From: an uncultured Sutterella sp.
GTDB taxonomy: Bacteria; Pseudomonadota; Gammaproteobacteria; Burkholderiales; Burkholderiaceae_F
Assembly (NCBI GenBank): GCA_900545275.1
Contig: UQYG01000005.1
Location: forward strand, 62,001 to 126,000
Direction of reading: 5' to 3'
DNA: 64,000 bases
Positions 31,880-40,548 of the stretch are shown piece by piece. A model generated the notes under the pieces. The model had not been told where the DNA came from. It did no database searches and worked only from the letters and a program-made list of their open reading frames with translations. Position 1 is the stretch's first letter, and each line of letters opens with the position of its first letter. A program made the translations under genes and the position numbers.

Positions 31880-34471
31880 ATGCGTCAGGACAAATTGACC
31901 ACGAAATTTCAGCAGGCGCTCGGCGACGCACAGTCCGTCGCCCTGGCGCACGACCATCAGGTGCTCGAACCCATTCACCTTCTGGCCGCCTTGCTGAAGG
32001 ATTCCGAAGACGCAAGCCGCAGTCTTCTCGAGCGCGCCGGCGTGAACGTCGGACAGCTCGAGCGTCGCGTTGAAGAGCGTCTTCGCGCCATGCCGAGCGT
32101 TTCGGGCACGGACGGCGACATTCAGATTTCGCGTGAACTCGGGAACATCCTCAACCTCACGGAAAAGGAGGCGATGAAGCGCAACGACCGCTACATCTCC
32201 ACCGAAATGTTCCTTCTTGCGCTCTGCGAAGACAAGAGCGAGGCGGGGCGCCTCGCACGCGAGTGCGGCTTGACCCGAAACGCCATGGAAATGGCGATCG
32301 CCGCCGTGCGCGGCAGCGACGGGGCGGACAACCCCGACGCGGAAAGCCAGCGTGAAGCGCTCAAGAAGTACACGATCGACCTTACCGACCTTGCCCGACG
32401 CGGCAAGCTCGACCCGGTGATCGGGCGTGACGACGAAATCCGCCGCACGATGCAGATTCTGCAGCGCCGCAGCAAGAACAACCCCGTCTTGATCGGCGAG
32501 CCCGGCGTCGGCAAGACCGCCGTCGTCGAAGGGCTTGCGCAGCGAATCGTCAACGGCGAAGTGCCCGACACGCTCAAGGGAAAGCGCGTTCTGAGCCTCG
32601 ACATGGCGGGCCTCATCGCGGGCGCCAAATACCGCGGTGAATTCGAGGAACGCTTGAAGAAGCTCCTTGAAGAAGTCACGAAGGAAGAGGGCCGCATCAT
32701 CCTCTTCATTGACGAACTCCACACGGTGGTGGGCGCGGGCAAGACCGAAGGCAGCATGGACGCGGGGAACATGTTGAAGCCTGCGCTTGCGCGCGGCGAA
32801 CTCCACGTGATCGGCGCGACCACGCTCGACGAATACCGCAAATACGTCGAAAAGGACGCGGCGCTCGAGCGTCGTTTCCAGAAGGTGATGATCGACGAAC
32901 CGTCGGTCGAGGACACCATCGCGATTCTGCGCGGTCTGCAGGAGAAGTATGAAGCGCACCACGGCGTCGAAATCACCGACCCCGCAATCGTCGCGGCGGC
33001 CGAACTCTCGCACCGCTACATCACGGACCGCTTCCTCCCCGACAAGGCGATCGACCTCATCGACGAGGCGGCGGCGCGCATCAAGATGGAAATCGACTCG
33101 AAGCCCGAGGCGCTCGACAAGCTCGACCGCCGGCTCATTCAGCTCAAGATCGAGCGCGAGGCGATGAAGAAGGAAACGGACGAAGCCTCGAAGAAGCGCC
33201 TCGAAGCGATCGAAGAGGAAATCGAACGTCTCTCGCGCGAATACTCTGACCTTGAGGAAGTCTGGAAGCGCGAAAAGAGCGAGGCGCTCGGCGCCAAGAG
33301 CGTGCGCGACGAAATCGAAGAGGTTCGCCGTCAGATGGAGGAATACCGCCGTACGGCGCAGTATGAAAAGCTCGCGCAACTGCAGTACGAACGCCTCCCG
33401 AAGCTCGAGGAACGTCTGCGCCGCGCCGAAAAGGCCGAGGGGGCGGATAAGCCCATGAAGCTTCTGCGCACCGCGGTGGGCGCCGAGGAAATCGCCGAAG
33501 TGGTGAGCCGCGCGACGGGCATTCCGGTCTCGAAGATGATGGAGGGGGAACGTCAGAAGCTCCTTCACATGGGAGAGACGCTTTCGAAGCGCGTGGTGGG
33601 TCAGGAAGAGGCGGTGCGGCGCGTGACGGAGACGATTTTGCGCAGCCGCGCGGGCCTTGCGGACCCGAACCGTCCGTACGGCAGTTTCCTCTTCCTCGGG
33701 CCCACGGGCGTCGGGAAAACCGAACTTACGAAGGCGCTTGCGAACTTCCTCTTTGACTCGGACGACGCGCTGATCCGCATCGACATGAGCGAATTCATGG
33801 AAAAGCACAGCGTCGCCCGTCTGATCGGCGCGCCTCCGGGATACGTGGGCTATGAAGAAGGCGGCTACCTCACGGAAGCCGTCCGCCGCAAGCCCTATTC
33901 GGTGATTCTCCTCGACGAAGTCGAAAAAGCGCACCCAGACGTCTTCAACGTGCTGCTCCAAGTCTTGGACGACGGCCGCATGACGGACGGTCAGGGCCGT
34001 ACGGTCGACTTCAAGAACACGGTCATCGTGATGACGTCGAACCTCGGGGCCTTCGAAATCGAACGCCTCGCCGGCGCGCCGCACGAAGAGGTCCGCGACG
34101 CCGTGATGAAGGAGGTGAAGGAACACTTCCGTCCGGAATTCGTGAACCGCATCGACGAGATCGTGGTCTTCAACTCGCTTGGCAAGGAATCGATCCGCCG
34201 CATCGCGAACCTGCAGCTCGAACTCCTCAAGGGCCGCATGGCCGCGCAGGATCTCAAGCTTGAGCTCACGGACGCGGCGCTCGACAAGGTGGCCGAAGCG
34301 GGCTTCGACGTCCAGTTCGGTGCGCGGCCTCTGAAGCGCGCCGTGCAGGAGCACGTCGAGAACCCGGTCGCCCGCCTGATCCTCGAAGGGAAGGTCTTGC
34401 CGGGCGGCAAGGTCGTGGGCGACGTGCAGGACGGCAAGCTCGTCTTCACGGTGGAAAATCCGACCGAGTAA
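31880..34471 (+). CDS. clpB: ClpB, protein disaggregase
   Basis: ClpB is the Hsp100 AAA+ disaggregase that works with DnaK to rescue aggregated proteins. The 863-residue protein has the N-terminal Clp repeats, NBD1 (GEPGVGKTAVVEG, IILFIDELHTVVGAG), the middle coiled coil that distinguishes ClpB (about residues 410-525), and NBD2 (GPTGVGKTELTKAL, VILLDEVEKAH). All Walker motifs are intact. The length equals the family norm of about 860. It is a single-gene unit preceded by 125 bases of leader. Confidence 0.97.
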   Translation: MRQDKLTTKFQQALGDAQSVALAHDHQVLEPIHLLAALLKDSEDASRSLLERAGVNVGQLERRVEERLRAMPSVSGTDGDIQISRELGNILNLTEKEAMKRNDRYISTEMFLLALCEDKSEAGRLARECGLTRNAMEMAIAAVRGSDGADNPDAESQREALKKYTIDLTDLARRGKLDPVIGRDDEIRRTMQILQRRSKNNPVLIGEPGVGKTAVVEGLAQRIVNGEVPDTLKGKRVLSLDMAGLIAGAKYRGEFEERLKKLLEEVTKEEGRIILFIDELHTVVGAGKTEGSMDAGNMLKPALARGELHVIGATTLDEYRKYVEKDAALERRFQKVMIDEPSVEDTIAILRGLQEKYEAHHGVEITDPAIVAAAELSHRYITDRFLPDKAIDLIDEAAARIKMEIDSKPEALDKLDRRLIQLKIEREAMKKETDEASKKRLEAIEEEIERLSREYSDLEEVWKREKSEALGAKSVRDEIEEVRRQMEEYRRTAQYEKLAQLQYERLPKLEERLRRAEKAEGADKPMKLLRTAVGAEEIAEVVSRATGIPVSKMMEGERQKLLHMGETLSKRVVGQEEAVRRVTETILRSRAGLADPNRPYGSFLFLGPTGVGKTELTKALANFLFDSDDALIRIDMSEFMEKHSVARLIGAPPGYVGYEEGGYLTEAVRRKPYSVILLDEVEKAHPDVFNVLLQVLDDGRMTDGQGRTVDFKNTVIVMTSNLGAFEIERLAGAPHEEVRDAVMKEVKEHFRPEFVNRIDEIVVFNSLGKESIRRIANLQLELLKGRMAAQDLKLELTDAALDKVAEAGFDVQFGARPLKRAVQEHVENPVARLILEGKVLPGGKVVGDVQDGKLVFTVENPTE

Positions 34472-34518
34472 CGCCGGCGGTGCGGCCGCAAGGGCCGCAC
34501 GGCGGCAATGAACCGGAA

Positions 34519-34550
34519 ACGCCCCGGGTGCGCCTTGGCACTCGGGGCGT
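34519..34550 (+). terminator. Probable terminator after clpB
   Basis: ACGCCCCGGGTGC (34519-34531) pairs with GCACTCGGGGCGT (34538-34550), with one G-U. The following T content is weak (TCGCGTCTTTG). A second GC stem, GTGCGGCC-GCAA-GGGCCGCAC, lies just upstream. Confidence 0.55.
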
Positions 34551-34685
34551 TCGCGTCTTTGTCCGGGCGGCAAACCGCCGGCGGTCCATTGTCCCGCGCA
34601 GACGGGGAAAATCATGAGGTCCGCCGCACAGAATTCAGTGCGAGAATGAACGGATTCTTTTCCCTCGACCTCAGAAAGGACCATC

Positions 34686-35936
34686 ATGTCGGAACCATTC
34701 GTTCCAATCCCCCTTCCCGATCTTTTCTCCGTTCTCCGCGAGGATGGGCCCGATCTCGGCATGGACGTCAACGGCGGGAATCCTTACTCGCCCGTTTGGA
34801 TTTGCGGGTTGGAGTTCGGGGGCGGCCGAAACGACTGGGAAACTTTCAAGCGAGCCGCTTTGCGCGGCGTCGATCTCGCGACGATCACGGCGTTTGGGAA
34901 CTTCGGTGCACTCGACTACGAATACCGAACGCTTTCCTCGGCCTTGGTGGCGGCGCTCACCGACGGAGATTTTCTCGCCAAGCTCGAGGTTGCGAAAACC
35001 GACGGCGAACGACGCCAGCTGACGGAAAAGTACGTGCCCGAGCACAAGATCTTCGCCTGGGGCGGACACGGCTTTCAGATGAACTCGGGCGTTCTGTCGC
35101 TTACGACGCACGACGATTGGGAAAATTCCTATTTCCTCTACGGCCCCGGTTCGTCGTTGCGGTGCAGTGTGAAGAAGGCGCTCGAAGAGTCCGGCGTCAA
35201 GACTCTCGGCGAGTACCGGGGCAGGGCGACGGCCGTCTTCGAAAAACATGTCAAAGCGCGCCTTCGTCGTTATCGCCCGCGTCTTGTCATATGCACGGGA
35301 CGGAAGGGGACGAACGAGTTTCTGAATCTTTTTCTCTCGCAAGGAGAGCGCACTCCCTTCTCCCGAAGCGACGGCGATGGATTCCCGCGCCGCCGCTTTG
35401 AGCTCTACCGTCACGAAGAGACGGACACGATCGTTGTGCTCTGCAACTTCCTCACGAACCGCAGAAACACGACGCTCGGGCTTGACGACATGGCACCTTT
35501 CGCCCGAAAACTCAGGGAGGAGAAGGAGCTGGATTGGCTCAAGGCGCTCGAGCGCGTCGATTCGTGGCCGCAAGAGTGTCTTCCAGACGGTCTTTCTCGT
35601 TCGAACTACGAGGCGCTTCTGAAAAAGGTGGACGCGCTGCACAGCTACGACGACTTCTTCGCGGGAGACTTCTTCGAGACGAAGGAAGTTCGTGAATATC
35701 TGGAAGGACGACGCGGGCGGGAAATCTTTCTTGAGCAGGTGACGAAGGTCCGGGGTGTCGAAGCGGATTACTTCGAAACGCTCGACATAACGCCCGCCGA
35801 ACAGTTTTTCGCGTTGCTGGCGCGAGAGTTGGAGCGACCGCTTGCCCGCCGCATCTGGCTCTGCGAGAAACTGGATCTCTTGATCAACTATAGAAAGGCC
35901 TTCGAGCGCAGGGCTATCCGATCGCTCCTCTCCTGA
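34686..35936 (+). CDS. Unrecognised 416-residue protein
   Basis: I do not recognise this gene. The predicted protein is soluble, with no signal peptide or membrane segment. The first half alternates beta-like stretches with glycines (PVWICGLEFGGG near residues 36-47, HKIFAWGGHGFQM near 119-131, YFLYGPGSSLR). The middle has RLVICTGRKGTNEFL and TIVVLCNFLTNRRN, and the last third is helical and charged. The pattern of a Gly-rich loop after a strand (WICGLEFGGG) and a later strand ending in VLCNFLTNR vaguely recalls the uracil-DNA-glycosylase fold, but I cannot support that assignment. A GAAAGGACC ribosome site precedes ATG 34686. It stands alone between clpB and a secreted-protein gene, and its codon use is slightly less GC-biased than its neighbours. 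Confidence 0.7.
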   Translation: MSEPFVPIPLPDLFSVLREDGPDLGMDVNGGNPYSPVWICGLEFGGGRNDWETFKRAALRGVDLATITAFGNFGALDYEYRTLSSALVAALTDGDFLAKLEVAKTDGERRQLTEKYVPEHKIFAWGGHGFQMNSGVLSLTTHDDWENSYFLYGPGSSLRCSVKKALEESGVKTLGEYRGRATAVFEKHVKARLRRYRPRLVICTGRKGTNEFLNLFLSQGERTPFSRSDGDGFPRRRFELYRHEETDTIVVLCNFLTNRRNTTLGLDDMAPFARKLREEKELDWLKALERVDSWPQECLPDGLSRSNYEALLKKVDALHSYDDFFAGDFFETKEVREYLEGRRGREIFLEQVTKVRGVEADYFETLDITPAEQFFALLARELERPLARRIWLCEKLDLLINYRKAFERRAIRSLLS

Positions 35937-36031
35937 CCGAAAACAGGAATGGAGCCGGCGGTTAAGATTGCAGTCACCTCACCGTGCGAGACTTCGAGTA
36001 ATTGACCCCAAAACCACATGAGGAGACTCAA

Positions 36032-36691
36032 GTGAAGAAATCCCTTTTGCTCGGCCTCGGCCTTGCTGCCGCAGCGGCGAGCGCGACGGCCGCGCCCACG
36101 CTCGTAGAAGCGCTCAGCGCCTGTGACACGAGCTTTTACGAAGCCCTCGCCAAGGACAAGAAGATTCCCGAAGCGCTCAAGGTCCGCAAGGACAACCTCG
36201 CGTTTCTAAAACTCAAAGGCGAACAACTCGAAGAAATCCCCTTCAAGAAGAGCTTCCGTGAAAACGGTCTGACGATTACGGGCTTCATCGTGAGCGATGC
36301 GATCGAACGTTTCTTCGGCGTGCCCGATATGCACAATCACTTCTGGGGCTTCACCGTGAAGGAAGACTGGATGGACGTCGTTGAAAAATTGCGCCTCGAT
36401 TGGGAAGCGATCGACACGAACCACAAGGCTGCTCACTTTGGCACGAAGGCCCGTGAAAACGGCGGCTCCGAATGGAAAGTGTACGTGCGTCCGCAAAACC
36501 GCGAAATGCCGGAATTCGGCCGCGCCGAAAAGGCCTTCCACGTCTCGCCCTACAAGGACGGCGCCATGATCTTCTGTTCGCTGCAGAGCGCAGGCGCGCC
36601 CGACGAAGCGATCCTCGCCTCGACCCGTCCCGACCTTCTCTGGGCGGCCGAAGCCGAAGAAGCCAAGGAAAAGGCTGCGGCGAAGAAGTAA
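36032..36691 (+). CDS. Secreted protein of unknown function
   Basis: The 219-residue protein starts at GTG 36032, 8 bases after GGAG, and has a clear signal peptide (KKSLLLGLGLAAAAASATAA, cleavage near residue 21). The mature part is small, mostly polar and rich in Lys and Glu, with a few aromatic-rich stretches (NHFWGFTVKEDWM). It ends in an Ala/Lys/Glu helix. I see no cysteine-lipid box, heme motif or known domain. It is probably a periplasmic protein. It is monocistronic with a strong terminator downstream. Confidence 0.75.
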   Translation: MKKSLLLGLGLAAAAASATAAPTLVEALSACDTSFYEALAKDKKIPEALKVRKDNLAFLKLKGEQLEEIPFKKSFRENGLTITGFIVSDAIERFFGVPDMHNHFWGFTVKEDWMDVVEKLRLDWEAIDTNHKAAHFGTKARENGGSEWKVYVRPQNREMPEFGRAEKAFHVSPYKDGAMIFCSLQSAGAPDEAILASTRPDLLWAAEAEEAKEKAAAKK

Positions 36692-36740
36692 TCCGCAAGG
36701 TGTTCTCCCAAAGGCGGGTGCCGCGGCATCCGCTTTTGTC

Positions 36741-36788
36741 CGAAGAAAAGGGGGAGCGGTTCTCAGAAGCCGCTCCCCCTTTTCTTCG
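36741..36788. terminator. Bidirectional terminator between the secreted-protein gene and putP
   Basis: A perfect 19-bp inverted repeat (CGAAGAAAAGGGGGAGCGG / CCGCTCCCCCTTTTCTTCG) has a 10-base loop and serves both convergent genes. Confidence 0.9.
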
Positions 36789-36808
36789 AGTGCGTGACCG
36801 AGTCCTCG

Positions 36809-38290
36809 TCAGATCTTGCGCACGATCGCGTCGACCTCGTCGAAGGTTGCGCAGATGGACTCGCTCGGCTTCTTGCCGAGAAGGCTCACCACGACGATGG
36901 CGATCGTCGCGAAGAGGAAGCCCGGGACCATTTCATAGAGGCCGAACCAGGCGTAGTGGTTCCAGACGAGCACCGTGAGGGCGCCCGTGATCATGCCCGC
37001 GAGGGCGCCGTTTCGCGTCATGCGTTTCCAGCGCAGCGAGAGAATGATGACCGGACCGAAGGCGGCGCCGAAGCCCGCCCAGGCGTAAGCGACGAGCGAG
37101 AGCACGAGGCTGTTGGGGTCCATTGCCATCCAGACGGCGACGGCCGAGATGAGGAGCACCATGGCTCGGCCCACCCAGACGAGTTCGAACTGCGAGGCCT
37201 TGGGGCGCAGGAAGGTGCGGTAGAAGTCTTCCGTAAGCGTCGAGCTGCAGACCAGGAGTTGGCAGGAGAGCGTCGACATGACGGCCGCGAGAATGGCCGA
37301 CATCAGGACGCCCGCGATCCAGGGATTGAAGAGTAGCTGCGAGAGGACGATGAAGACGCGTTCGTGATTTTCGACGACGAGGCCCGCCACGTCGGGGTGT
37401 TCGGCAAAGTAGGCCGCACCGAAAAAGCCCACGGCCACGGCGCCCGAGAGGCAGAAGGCCATCCAGAGAGTCGCGACGCGGCGGGCGTTCGGGATGATGC
37501 CCGCGTTGCGGGCCGCCATGAAGCGAACGAGAATGTGGGGCTGACCGAAGTAGCCGAGCCCCCAGGCGACGAGTCCGACGATGCCGATCCAGGTGTGTCC
37601 GCTCATGAGGTTGATCATCTTCGGATCGATTTCGGCGACGCGGTTCACGGTGACTTCAAGGCCGCCCAGGTCCCACATGACGGCGATCGGCGTCACGATG
37701 AGGGCGAGGCACATGAGGGCCGCCTGAATCGTGTCGGTCCAGCTCACGGCGAGGAAGCCTCCGAGAAAGACGTAGAGGATCGTCGCGGCGGCGCCGATGT
37801 AGAGCGCTGTCCCGTAGGACATGTTGAAGGTGTTCTCGAAAAGACGCGCGCCCGCGACGACGCCCGAGGCGCAGTAGATCGTAAAGAAGATCAGAATGAC
37901 GGTCGCCGCGCAGATGCGAAGAAGATTCTGTTTGTCTTCGAATCGGTGAGAGAAGTAGTCGGGAAGCGTGAGCGCGTTGTGGGTCTTTTCCGTGTACACG
38001 CGAAGGCGCGCCGCGACGACGCACCAGTTGATGTAGGAGCCGATGATGAGGCCGATGGCGATCCACGCTTCGCGAATCCCCATGAGAAAGACGGCGCCCG
38101 GCAACCCCATCAGCAACCAGCCGCTCATGTCGGAGGCCCCCACCGAGAGGGCCGTGACGAGACCGTTGAGACTGCGGCCGCCGAGAATGTAGTCGCTGTA
38201 GTTGCGAGTGTAGCGGTAGGCGAAAAGCCCTACGCCCACCATGACGATCAAATACCCTACGAAGGTGATCGCAGTAGGATTCGAGAACAT
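36809..38290 (-). CDS. putP: PutP, sodium/proline symporter
   Basis: The 493-residue protein has about 13 membrane segments and the sodium:solute symporter signatures YSDYILGGRSLNGLVTALSVGASDMSGWLL (positions about 31-61, with the Na+-binding Ser in SDMSGWLL) and GLGYFGQPHILVRFMAAR. It imports proline with Na+. No putA is in the window, so proline may serve as osmolyte, nitrogen source or substrate encoded elsewhere. It is a single gene; the ribosome site is weak. Confidence 0.93.
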   Translation of the reverse strand: MFSNPTAITFVGYLIVMVGVGLFAYRYTRNYSDYILGGRSLNGLVTALSVGASDMSGWLLMGLPGAVFLMGIREAWIAIGLIIGSYINWCVVAARLRVYTEKTHNALTLPDYFSHRFEDKQNLLRICAATVILIFFTIYCASGVVAGARLFENTFNMSYGTALYIGAAATILYVFLGGFLAVSWTDTIQAALMCLALIVTPIAVMWDLGGLEVTVNRVAEIDPKMINLMSGHTWIGIVGLVAWGLGYFGQPHILVRFMAARNAGIIPNARRVATLWMAFCLSGAVAVGFFGAAYFAEHPDVAGLVVENHERVFIVLSQLLFNPWIAGVLMSAILAAVMSTLSCQLLVCSSTLTEDFYRTFLRPKASQFELVWVGRAMVLLISAVAVWMAMDPNSLVLSLVAYAWAGFGAAFGPVIILSLRWKRMTRNGALAGMITGALTVLVWNHYAWFGLYEMVPGFLFATIAIVVVSLLGKKPSESICATFDEVDAIVRKI

Positions 38291-38417
38291 AGGTTTTGTT
38301 TTTCTGGGGGTTGAGGGTTTGGAAGACCGATTTTCGCGGTCGACTTTCTAGTATAGGAGAATTCTTCGGCCCGCCAAGGGCGCGGGCCGAGGGAAAAAGT
38401 CCTTAGAAGGAGAATTC

Positions 38418-39530
38418 TCAGCCGCCGATGTAGCTCATCTCGATCTTGGGACGATCGGGCGTGAGGCCGAGGGCGCGAAGTTCCGAGTAGCGGTTCTCTC
38501 GCGCGGACCAGATGCGTCCGAGCGCCTCTTCGATTTCAAAGTCCGTTGCGCCGCCGCGCAAGAGCGTGCGCAGGTCGTAGCCTTCGGTCGCGAAGAGACA
38601 AAGGTAGAGACGCCCCTCCATCGAGATGCGGGCGCGCGAGCAGTCGCGGCAGAAGGCGCGCGTCACGGAGCTGATGCAGCCGAATTCCCCCGAACCGTCG
38701 ACGTAGCGCCAACGCGTGGCGGTTTCGCCGATGTAGTTGGGATTGATCGGTTCAACGTCGTAGCGCGAGCGGATGCGCTCGACGACTTCCGCCGAGGGAA
38801 CGACGTCGGTCATGCGCCAACCGTTGGAACTTCCCACGTCCATGTATTCGATGAAGCGCGGGATAACGCTCGTGTTGCGGAATCGTTCGCAGATCTTGAG
38901 TATTTCCTCCTCGTTGACGCCGCGTTTGACGACGGTGTTCACCTTCACCTTGAGTCCGGCTTCGATCGCCGCGTCGATCGCCTCGAGCACTTTGGCTGCG
39001 GGAAAGCCTACGTCGTTGAAGGACTGAAAGATCGTTTCGTCCATGGCGTCGAGACTCACCGTTACGCGCTTCAAGCCCGCTTCCTTGAGGGCGGGGAGCT
39101 TTTTTTTGAGAATGGAAGCGTTCGTCGTGATGGCGACGTCGGGCGTCTCTTCGTCGACAGTTTTGAGTGCAAGAAGATCGGCTACGAGCCGCTCGATTCC
39201 CTTGCGAAGGAGGGGTTCGCCTCCGGTGAGGCGGAATTTCTTGACGCCGTGGCGCACGGCGATGCGGGCGAGACGGAGAATTTCCTCGAAAGAGAGAAGT
39301 TCCGTCTGCGGGAGAAACGAATAGCGGCTCGTGAAGATTTCCTTGGGCATGCAGTATCGGCAGCGGAAGTTGCAGTGGTCCGTCACCGAAATGCGCAGAT
39401 CGCGCAGCGGCCGTCCGAGCGCGTCCGTCCAGAAGCCGTCGGTCGTGCGGATCGCGCCGCTTTGCGGAACCGGAAGCGAGCGTACGTGCGTCGCGTCGGA
39501 AATGGGAATGATGCCGGAATCGTTTTTCAT
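38418..39530 (-). CDS. moaA: MoaA, GTP 3',8-cyclase
   Basis: MoaA is a radical-SAM enzyme that converts GTP to 3',8-cyclo-GTP, the first step of Moco synthesis with MoaC. The 370-residue protein has the N-terminal CxxxCxxC [4Fe-4S] motif (CNFRCRYC), the SAM-binding GGEP, and a second C-terminal cluster (FCRDC followed by CLFA). It ends in the functional Gly-Gly tail (SYIGG). It is encoded apart from the mobB-moeA-moaDE cluster. rsgA lies 79 bases upstream on the same strand. Confidence 0.95.
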   Translation of the reverse strand: MKNDSGIIPISDATHVRSLPVPQSGAIRTTDGFWTDALGRPLRDLRISVTDHCNFRCRYCMPKEIFTSRYSFLPQTELLSFEEILRLARIAVRHGVKKFRLTGGEPLLRKGIERLVADLLALKTVDEETPDVAITTNASILKKKLPALKEAGLKRVTVSLDAMDETIFQSFNDVGFPAAKVLEAIDAAIEAGLKVKVNTVVKRGVNEEEILKICERFRNTSVIPRFIEYMDVGSSNGWRMTDVVPSAEVVERIRSRYDVEPINPNYIGETATRWRYVDGSGEFGCISSVTRAFCRDCSRARISMEGRLYLCLFATEGYDLRTLLRGGATDFEIEEALGRIWSARENRYSELRALGLTPDRPKIEMSYIGG

Positions 39531-39609
39531 GCTGAGAAGGAAAAATCGTCGACGAAAAAATGCATTCTAGAGAAGAATGCGCGTCAAGGTAAAAGAGGCG
39601 GAAAAGGCC

Positions 39610-40548
39610 TCACATCGGGCCCGACTGGGCCGTGCGGGCGAGCGCCGCGTAGAATTCGTAGCGCTCGGGGCGAATGAGGCCCTTTTCGAGGGCGAGCTTC
39701 ACCGAACACCCGGGTTCGTCGAGATGTCGGCAGTTGAAGAATCGACAGCCTTCAACGTGGCGCGCAATGTCGGGCATGGCGCGCAGAATGTCGAGGAGCG
39801 TCAGGTGGGCAAGCCCGAACTCCTGAAAGCCCGGCGTGTCGACGACGGCGCCCGAGCCGCCGCAGCGGGCGAGATCGTACCAACGCGCGGCGGTCGTTGT
39901 TTGACGTCCGAGGTTGAGCGCTTCGGAAAACTCTCTCGTCGCCGCTTCGGCATAAGGAACGAGCAGATTGAGGATCGTCGACTTGCCCATCCCTGACTGG
40001 CCGACCAAAAGCGTGGCTTTCCCTTCAAAGCGTGGCTTGAGCGTCGCGAGCGTTCCTTCGGGATCGGCGGTGGCCGACACTTCGACCACGTCGTGCCCGA
40101 TTTCGCGAAGGAGCGTCACGGCGTCGTCCGCGGTTTCCGCTTCGTCGAGAAGATCCTTCTTATTGCGGATGACGAGCGCAGGCAGGTCCGCCTGGTGCGC
40201 GGCCAGCAGGGCCCTCCAGATAAACCAGGGGTTGAAGGAGGGACGCGACGCAAAGACGATCGCCACCTGTTCGATGTTGGCGGCGAGCGTCTTGATGCGC
40301 CACTCGTCCGAACGGTAGAGAAGCGACTTGCGCGGCTCGATCGCTTCGATCGCGGCGACGCCCGAGACGGGGGCGGTACAGTGCACGAGGTCGCCCACGA
40401 CCACGTCCCCCTTCTTGCCGCGGCGGTGTGCTTCGAAGGTTTCGCCCGTTTCGGCCGTTACGAAATGATGTCGGCCGTGTCCGGCCGTCACGCGGCCGAA
40501 AACAGGAGCCTCAACGGGTTGACGGGGGTTGCGGGGATTTTTTGCCAC
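39610..40548 (-). CDS. rsgA: RsgA, small ribosomal subunit biogenesis GTPase
   Basis: RsgA is a circularly permuted GTPase that acts late in 30S maturation. The 312-residue protein has an N-terminal OB domain, then G4 (VIRNKKDLLD), G1 (GQSGMGKSTILN) and G3 (VDTPGF) in permuted order. A C-terminal zinc motif follows (CRFFNCRHLDEPGC). The start is GTG 40548 with GGAG 10 bases upstream. It overlaps the end of the upstream M48-type gene by 38 bases, so the two are likely co-transcribed. Confidence 0.95.
   Translation of the reverse strand: MAKNPRNPRQPVEAPVFGRVTAGHGRHHFVTAETGETFEAHRRGKKGDVVVGDLVHCTAPVSGVAAIEAIEPRKSLLYRSDEWRIKTLAANIEQVAIVFASRPSFNPWFIWRALLAAHQADLPALVIRNKKDLLDEAETADDAVTLLREIGHDVVEVSATADPEGTLATLKPRFEGKATLLVGQSGMGKSTILNLLVPYAEAATREFSEALNLGRQTTTAARWYDLARCGGSGAVVDTPGFQEFGLAHLTLLDILRAMPDIARHVEGCRFFNCRHLDEPGCSVKLALEKGLIRPERYEFYAALARTAQSGPM

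Noticed and set aside
31832..34771. 979-codon open frame antisense to clpB
   Set aside because: It lies opposite a confidently identified gene and its translation is a His/Arg/Val-rich low-similarity product typical of the reverse frame of GC-rich coding DNA.
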